Assembly (NCBI GenBank): GCA_964036295.1
Contig: OZ038462.1
Span: 41,149,680 to 41,213,679, forward strand
Length of the DNA stretch: 64,000 nt
Origin: Plumapathes pennacea
Lineage: Eukaryota > Cnidaria > Anthozoa > Antipatharia > Myriopathidae
Reading direction: 5' to 3'
The notes under the pieces are model-generated. The model was not told where the DNA came from. It worked only from the letters and a program-made list of their open reading frames with translations, and did not search any database. A program made the position numbers and the translations under genes. Below are positions 57,201-64,000 of the stretch, in pieces; position 1 is the first letter of the stretch; every line of letters starts with the position of its first letter.

Positions 57201-60200
57201 AGTATGGAGGTCAGGTGACAGAAAAAGATGGTAGCTATGCAGTGCCAGAACATTTTAATTAATTTGTTTGTTTTTGGTTTTTAGCACTGCAAGCCCCAAT
57301 TGTGCAGAGTTTTGTAACCAGCTCAATAAATGTGAAAGAGCTTCAGCCCTGGAAAGTTTCCTGCAGGGTTGAAGGTTTCCATTTGCCCAACATAACTTGG
57401 CTCAGAGATGGCCAGGCACTCCCTGTGTGCAACATACCTGTAAAAAGTGGAGTAAAGTGCAGTCAAAATGATAATTATATTGCAAATCAGACTGAGCTGA
57501 CAGGATGGAGGATTAAGAGTACTCTGGATATAAAAAGCATGCAGCGTCCCACAGGCAGTGATGCCACAAATTTTACTTGCTTGGCAACGAATAGTTTGGG
57601 ATCAGCAAGGAAATCAGTCAGAGTTATAATACAAGGTGAGAATATTGCTGTCCACTTTGCAGGCCTGCCAACTTTCAAATCTGTGCCTTGTTTCCCATGA
57701 GCCTTTTGTGAATCGCTCGCTATGTATAGTTTATGACATGGTGTCCTAGCTCCCACTGTCGTTGTCACTCAAAAAGTTGTCGTTTTAACTCAAGTTTGTG
57801 GAAAAAGTTATCTTAGCTACATGTAGCTAATATGCCAATCTACCCCACTCCCACCCCCAGAGGGTTGCACCCCTTCACTAAGTGAGACCCAGGTTGTTGG
57901 CCTGAGCTCCCACCTGAAAATTTGTTGAGGTTTGCATCTCTGCTTAAATGACAATCACCTGTCTGGATTGCATGATACATCATTTGGTTAATATGGATAT
58001 TATTTTCCTTTCATAAGACTGTCAAAAACCAAAGTAAGTACACAGCCAATCACAGAGGCTGTGAGAAACACTTTTAACCAATCAGAAGCCACAAACATTT
58101 GCAGAGAAAAATTAATGCTCTCGCCACTTGCTTATGGGGAAGAAGATTGCAATCAAGTTTTATTCCTGATTGGCCAAGAATGCTGCCAAACTTATGCACC
58201 TGTCAATGTAAACCCCAAGGGGGGGGGGTGGGGGGGGGGGGTGGGGTTCCACTGTAGTAGTAAACAATCATCTTCTCCCTCTCTTTTATCTCCATTCTAT
58301 TTTTTTCTTATTTTTTCAATTGCCAGGTCGTCCTGTGATAAGAAATGTCAAAAGCAACTTCTTGGGCACAAGCAGTGTATACTGTGAGGTGGAACCCATC
58401 CAGCCTCACCCCAAGATACAGTGGTTATATCAAAAGTGGCATTGTGACAGTCATGAATCTGTTTGTGTCGCACACAAAAATTGGGAAAGTATTCCCTCAG
58501 ACCACAGTGTTACACCTCCTGTGACAAATTTAACTTTGCACAGTGAGGTAACCATTCCCGACAGGATAGAGGAAGGGTTTTATAAGTGCACTGCTAAGAG
58601 CTCACTTGGACAAGATTCCCATGAGTTGGTTTTTAGTCGGCATGGTAAGTTGTCATGCTTACTCAACCTACAGTCCTGGACAAAAGTGTTGACACATTCT
58701 CCCCTCCCCTCATTCAATGTTGGTAAATTAATTATTTAGCAACGGTTTTCCATCAAAGTCTTACCGGAACTCTTCCAGATTCAAGCTACAACATTGATAC
58801 GGGGAGGGGGGTGATTAGAAAGCAGTTTTAGTTGGAACTGGATGACTCACAGCATGGTAGTTTTGACAAAAGTACGACATTTGGCATGTGTCAACACATT
58901 TTGTCCAGGATTGTCTGAGTGCGGTTTTCTAATTCTACACGTAATGGTTTTCCAGAAAAGTTTGAAAACGCAGTGGAGTTTGAGGAACACCGATTGCTTT
59001 ATTTTGGCTGAAATGTAAGCCTATATTACCTCGAGTTAAGAAATTGACAGTTGAATGATGCATCTGCTTACAGTTATTGAATAAGTGCACGTCGAGTCAG
59101 ATCATGTTTCAAGAGAAGATTGCTTTAGATCATAAGAGTTGGGTGTTTTTTATGATCCTATACAAGGGTCCCATATTTCCATCGAATTGCAAGATTCAAC
59201 AGTGGGCAGTGCAACCTGTTCAAGATCAGTACGGGTGAAAGTCACTTGAAAACAGACAAATAAATCATCATGACACAAGCGCACATACAACGAGCAATAC
59301 ATTACTAAGTGCAAATTGTGCCCCAATTAGAGCGACTGAGTGAAGGGAAAAGTCCGCTACAGAACTGCTTTGTCGTCGGTGAAAGTTTTTAAGTGTCGCT
59401 CAACTCCAAAAGCTTGATAAAATGACATGTAATGCAACTGAATCAGATGATTATTTTAATTAGTTCTATTTGGTAGAATAATGCATGCTCTCACATCAGG
59501 TAAATTTCACTAAAAAGTTGGAAAAATTGTTACAAAACCACTTGGAATGGCATAAAGAATGATATTTTATCCGAATATGATATAAAATTATAGCTTGTGT
59601 TGCACTTGGACAAAAGTGTTGACAAATTCTCCCCTCCCCCCCATTCAATATTGGTAATTTAAATGTTTAGCAACGGTTTTCCATCAAAGTCTTACAGGAA
59701 CTCTTCCAGATTCAAGCTACAACATTGGTACGGGGAGGGGGTGATTAAAAAGCAGTTTTAGTTGGAACCGGATGACTCACAGCATGGTAGATTCGACCAA
59801 AGTACGACATTTGGCATGTGTCAACACATTTTGTCCGGGATTGCAGCTGCCCCATCAACTGGGATAGATTCTGATTTTCTTACCTGGTGTGCAAATTTGC
59901 TGCCCCCAGGCGAGGAAAAACTGGCAATTTCACCCTTTCTCCAACTCTTTCCACAGTAAGTTTTTATGGTTGCCATGCAAATTCCTTGCCCTCAAGTCTG
60001 ACAAATCTTAGATTTATACTGATCACATTTCTAACCATTTTTGACCATGTACTTATTGACCACATTACCAACCAACAGCTGGAATTGATCAATACAGAAT
60101 CTGATCCATCACAGGGAATTTGTCTGAGTTTAGTGGTACCAAACAAACAAGCAATCAAACAGTTTTGTGTATTGTGTTTCAGTGGTCCTTATAGATGCAG

Positions 60201-63200
60201 ATAAGACAGTGCTGAACGTGCAAGACACCCTGGTGATCCGCTGTATTCATAAAGAAGCAAACTTTGATGGCTGGGCTAAAGACGGAAGAAGTTTGTACAC
60301 AGATTCAGAGGGACGAGTGAATGTGTCAAAACAAGTGCATTTCATCACTTTGCAAGTGTTTAATCTGACAGTGAATGACTCTGGAGTCTATTCTTGTATG
60401 TCTAGGATGCCCAAGGGGAATGCTTCTGTGGAGATCGCTGTGAAAGGTAAGGGAATATTAAACTGTATCCATTACCCATTACCATGTTGTGATCCATTAT
60501 CCTATTCACTCTTAACTTAAGAATGATCAACTTTAATATTCTCTTTCAGTTTCACAAGATATTATACCATGCACTAAGGAGAACTTGGATTTTGACAGTG
60601 TTCTCAGATGACAGCTGATTGAACTATGAATCATTTCTCACTGAATTACTCATATATTATATGGATGAGACATACTGTAGAAATGATTTAATTTGTTAAT
60701 CTGATCTGATCTGATCCACTTTGGGTCTCTTAGGCCTGGTTCAGCCGTCCCTCTTCACGTGCGCCGAACCTAATGCAAATTAGCTAAAAAATGCATACAA
60801 CTTATGTTTTACAGTGTTTTGTGGCTTTTCCTGATAGTATGGTGCATGGCCCGAAAAGTGGTTTTTGATTAGTGTGGCAAAAAGTAATTTACGCAAAGTT
60901 AGCATTGAGACAATATTGCTGGTCAGCCATCCCCTGCAGACGGGGGTGCCACGTGGGATTCTGGGGCTTAACACGTTTAACAGTTGTTTCTCGCAGCAGA
61001 TAGTGGCGTTCAATGTTGCTAGCTGGATCGAAGCATCAATTTTGCCTCTCCCAGTCAGGTTTAGATCTCCAGTGATTATCAGTGTGATGGGTACCTGGTG
61101 GTGGGCTGTGGCAGGGTTGCCATGGATACCTCCTTAAGCCCTCAGATACTGCACTTAGCAACTCCCTCGCTAGGCACCTACCCCTAAACCCCATCTTGGC
61201 GATGAGGTTAAATTGTTGAAACTCGTTGATTTGTGATGGTCCTGGTTTTGTGCTTTGTTGCAATGAAAGCCATAACGTTTGCTTGTTTGTTTGCAGAAAT
61301 CTTTAAGCCAAAGATCATAAGCTTATCAAATCAGACATCATTTAAAGGAAATTTCAGCACTGTCCTTTTCTGTAATGTGTCGGCAAACCCTGAGGCAAGC
61401 ATTTCATGGATGAAGGATGACAGGAGCCTAACCATAACGCAAATGCCAACAGTGGACTGTGGAAGGTCTCTCGTGGCTGGATATTATCAAACGAAATCAA
61501 ATAAGTATGCCCTTGTGATTTGCCATCCCAGTCACAAGGCTAACTCAGGCCGATACAGGTGTACTGCCAAGAATCGGCTGGGTTCTGAAAGTCGAGACAC
61601 CTACCTCAATGTACTGGGTATGTATCTAATACTAGAAATAAGATATTCGCAGAGGTTCCCTTGCCCAAATGGTCAGAAATATGGCCTTGTCATTTCTTGA
61701 TATCTTGTTGACTGCTTGACTTGCACACACAATATTAAACTGCATGCATTCAAGTTCTTGGGAGACTTCATTAACAGCATTGGGGATGATCGAGTGGATT
61801 AAAAAAAAAAAAGCCAGTGCCTATTACCTGGGGGTGGGGTGGGAAAAAAAGCCTTTTCATTTGTCTTTGCATTGGAATGTTTGTAGCGTTGTACAATCAT
61901 GGTCAAGCGCAATTTTACTTCTTTCCCAAGAAAGAGATCACTTCGAAGGTTGAAGGTCTTTGCAATGTTTTTCTTTAACCGATACATTGTGTTCTCTTTT
62001 TCTTTTCTGGAAGAATTTGCTGTGGCAGAGATTGCCAATTCCCCACCAAACAATATCATCAAAGTTGCCCTGGAAGATCCAGTTAACGTCACATGCACAG
62101 GCTCTGGAAACCCCAAGCCGCGTGTTCAATGGTTGAGTCTGGCAAAAGAAAGGTCTGATGTGTCGTACAAACCAGATGACTCTAACCCATCACAGGCAAT
62201 ACTGTATATTGCAGCTGTAGAAGAAAAACACTTCGGAAATTACAGCTGTTTTGCAAAGAGCTTCCTTGGTGAATCAGAAGTATTCCTAGGTGAGACTTAT
62301 TCATAATCTTTACACTGTTTGCAAGAGATTGATTGCAGGTCTCAACCCAAAAATCTCCCACTCCTGAGATGTGACCACTCAAATGAAAACTCTCAGTGAT
62401 GAATACATTCTCATGCTAATTCCTGAACTGCCAAATGTAACCTAAAGGTGTGACCACTCAAATGAAAGCTCTCAATGAGTACATTCTAACGGCAGTGTTT
62501 ACTTCCAACTCCTGAACTGCCAAATGTAACCTAAAGGTGTGACCACTCAAATGAAAGCTCTCGATGACATGGGGCCAAAAACAAATTTAACTGGGTGGGG
62601 GTGCGTATAAAATCTCTCGCACACAAATGCTTCGGATGACTTGCTTTGTTAAATTAAACCGTATAAACGAGCGCACGGTTCTGCGACACACCTAGCAATC
62701 CGGGGCCGTCACAGGGCAAGATTAGTGTCGCTGCCTCATTGCAGCAATTATCAAGGGTCACGTTTCACGGTTGGTAGACAAATCACTTTTCATGAGGGAA
62801 AAAAATGCTCATTTCTCTTTTAAGGCGGAAAAAAAAAGTCACTTCACGTCTCACGAAAATACCCTTTACCACCCTTAATAAGAGCTCTTGATGAGTACAT
62901 AGGAGGTTCCACTGTCTGTTAAGTGTGGATTTTGTAGTTGGTGCAACAATTGTGAAATACCAAGACTGAGCCAAGACTCGTCCTCAAAAACATAAGTTGT
63001 AAACAAGAAAAACGAGTCTTGCACACGAGGTAAAAGCTTGCCTCGAGTCGGAAGTGACGTCAACGTATTTGCGTAGTGCCTATTTGTGTAACTTGGCGTC
63101 TGTTGTTATTGTTTCAGTGCTACAAGAAAAAGAGACACTGGGGGCTACTGATGACCCGCCTTACTTGGCCATCGGGTTAGGCGTCGGCTTCGGTGTCTTC

Positions 63201-63302
63201 CTGATCATCGCGATCTTTGTCATACTGTGTATCTACCGTTACCACAACAAACAAATTGCGGAGTACCGAGATGTCTTCTATTCGCAAGGATCTGATTACC
63301 AG
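54266..63302 (+). CDS. Seven-Ig-domain transmembrane receptor (VEGFR/PDGFR-like ectodomain), 5' part
   Basis: Nine exons: 54266-54323, 55613-55891, 56237-56557, 57285-57635, 58327-58644, 60183-60446, 61297-61617, 62014-62289 and 63118-63302; 791 residues in the window. Exon 1 is a signal peptide (MMLQQMLALILFNGFCRAS). Exons 2-8 each carry one Ig domain, bounded by phase-1 introns, with Cys pairs such as INCTT/YKCMA, FTCEV/FKCEL, VSCRV/FTCLA, VYCEV/YKCTA, IRCIH/YSCMS, LFCNV/YRCTA and VTCTG/YSCFA. Exon 9 has a short stalk, a membrane span at about 746-769 (LGVGFGVFLIIAIFVILCIY) and juxtamembrane AEYRDVFYSQGSDYQ, then a phase-0 donor. Seven Ig domains plus one span match the VEGFR class, but no kinase exon is present, so other Ig receptors remain possible. 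It is head-to-head with the PDZD8-like gene. Confidence 0.88.
55223..55390. mobile_element. Mariner-like MITE (TACAGT...ACTGTA)
   Basis: TACAGTTGAACCTGCTATTT at the left and the reverse complement of the right end TACAGTCAAACCATG are inverted, with TA at both tips as expected for Tc1/mariner-type insertion. The body contains GAAATAGCAG and GAAATAACAGGGAC. It lies in intron 1 of the receptor gene. Confidence 0.75.
56712..57174. mobile_element. Hairpin plus flanking inverted ends in a receptor intron
   Basis: At 56712-56861 the sequence folds on TTTTTCAAAGACCACAAA and its complement with a GCACGAGTGC centre. Directly after, TAATAACATGCATACAATAA (56867) is mirrored by TTATTGTATGCATGTTATTA ending at 57174. 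Either two adjacent MITEs or one nested element. Confidence 0.7.
58675..58910. mobile_element. 236-bp MITE, first of a direct pair
   Basis: Ends CCTGGACAAAAGTGTTGACA and the reverse complement of TGTCAACACATTTTGTCCAGG are inverted. A near-identical copy in the same orientation is at 59605-59840. Confidence 0.85.
59605..59840. mobile_element. 236-bp MITE, second of a direct pair
   Basis: Same sequence as 58675-58910 with scattered differences (CTTGGACAAAAGTGTTGACA to ACACATTTTGTCCGGG). The two are separated by about 690 bp of unrelated intron DNA between receptor exons 5 and 6. Confidence 0.85.
60732..60790. mobile_element. Solo terminus related to the MITE at 2349
   Basis: GGCCTGGTTCAGCCGTCC and GCCGAACCTAATGCAAATTA resemble the left end of the 2349-2702 element (GGCCCAGTTCA, ACCGAACCTAATACATGCAATT). 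No matching right end was found nearby. Confidence 0.45.
62374..62575. repeat. Tandem copies of the dispersed ~90-bp repeat
   Basis: Two to three direct units of GTGACCACTCAAATGAAAGC ... CCTGAACTGCCAAATGTAAC are present. This is the reverse orientation of the repeat seen in the small membrane protein cluster and at 43440. Confidence 0.85.
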
Positions 63303-63397
63303 GTAAGCTGGACGAAACACACCGCATTTTCGGCCGTAAGGTCAACTTATATTTTATTCAGCGGTCATTAGTGCACAGAACTGTGGATTCAGATTAA

Positions 63398-63735
63398 AGG
63401 GCGTGTCACACGAGGCAATTTGTTTTTGCAACTTTTAACGCAACGCCGTTGCGAGACAAGTTGCCGAAGAAATTGCACGTGACAACACGAAACTCAGTTT
63501 CACCGGCCATAGCAACTTGCAACGCAATGAAAATTGCGGGACAAGTTGTAGGAAAAGTTGAACATGCAGGCTTCTACTTTTCGCAACGTTATGTACGTGC
63601 AACTTGTTTCGCAATGCTACGGTCAACTTTGCGAGACATTGCCTTGCGTGACCTTAACGCTTGTAAAACCTCAGGCGAGAAACTCAACACTAGGACTGGA
63701 GCGCAGCTAAAAGCCATTTTAATGCATTTTCCATA
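63398..63735. repeat. GTTGC/GCAAC-rich MITE-like region
   Basis: After the last receptor exon, GCGTGTCACACGAGGCAATT is followed by many inverted GCAACTTG/CAAGTTGC motifs, as in transposons of the 35702 style. A clear right terminus was not located. Confidence 0.4.
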
Positions 63736-64000
63736 AGATAAGTTGTGCGCAAATGGGGTTTTCATACGATGTGAAATTTAATTTGAGTTAGATCAAGTTT
63801 TATAAAATTACTGATGCTGGGCGCGTTCTGATTGGATTAAAAAAACAAAACATGTTAGATGAGAGTATGTTTTACGCTGACGTGTGTTTTATTGACTAAT
63901 TATTTTATAAAAGAAATATATAGCGCGTTCCTGTGTAGTATAGCCTCGTCTAAACACTTGGGAAGTTGGAAGAACACTTGGGTTGCGTATAGGGAAACCA

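Overview
The window is nuclear DNA from an animal. Genes are split by many short GT-AG introns, intergenic space is AT-rich and crowded with short inverted-repeat transposons (MITEs), and the recognisable products are metazoan: OCIAD, cyclin A, PDZD8 and a seven-Ig receptor. The style (intron-dense, MITE-rich, microsatellites such as AAT, AAC and AAAT) fits an anthozoan cnidarian such as a stony coral. That assignment is inference; no species marker was read.

Layout. 1-1.4 kb: 3' part of an unrecognised plus-strand gene. 2.3-3.8 kb: two MITEs. 4.15-6.05 kb (minus): a complete OCIA-domain gene in 7 exons, head-to-head with an unrecognised ten-exon coiled-coil gene (6.4-9.3 kb, plus); a 354-bp gap between the two start codons should hold a shared promoter. 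9.3-12.2 kb: gene-free. 12.2-22.5 kb: a tandem family of very small single-pass membrane proteins (three similar intact copies, one diverged intact copy, one damaged copy and two relics). Similar upstream blocks, a splice donor after a probable non-coding exon, and a single coding exon recur through most of the cluster. This is the best candidate here for an undescribed gene family.

22.8-31.6 kb: a segmental duplication carrying an 80-residue ORF. The downstream copy (31.15-31.40 kb) is intact. The upstream copy is broken by a THAP-domain DNA transposon in its 5' region and, within the ORF, by a 150-bp MITE and a 900-bp near-perfect palindrome. The intact copy serves as an empty-site control for each insertion. 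31.6-37 kb: transposons, including a hAT-type element that still encodes a transposase C-terminal fragment.

37.1-40.4 kb (minus): a complete cyclin A gene, 9 exons, with one probable GC-AG intron. 42.25-53.76 kb (minus): a complete PDZD8-like gene, 18 exons (membrane anchor, SMP, PDZ, C2-like, C1, coiled coil), an ER contact-site lipid-transfer protein. It is head-to-head across 506 bp with a plus-strand receptor gene (54.27 kb to beyond 63.3 kb): signal peptide, seven Ig domains each on its own phase-1 exon, a membrane span, and a cytoplasmic part cut by the window end. Seven Ig domains suggest a VEGFR/PDGFR-class receptor, but no kinase domain is in view.

The genes do not form one pathway. 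Two head-to-head pairs are the main regulatory feature. Exon boundaries were worked out by hand from splice consensus, reading phase and family similarity.
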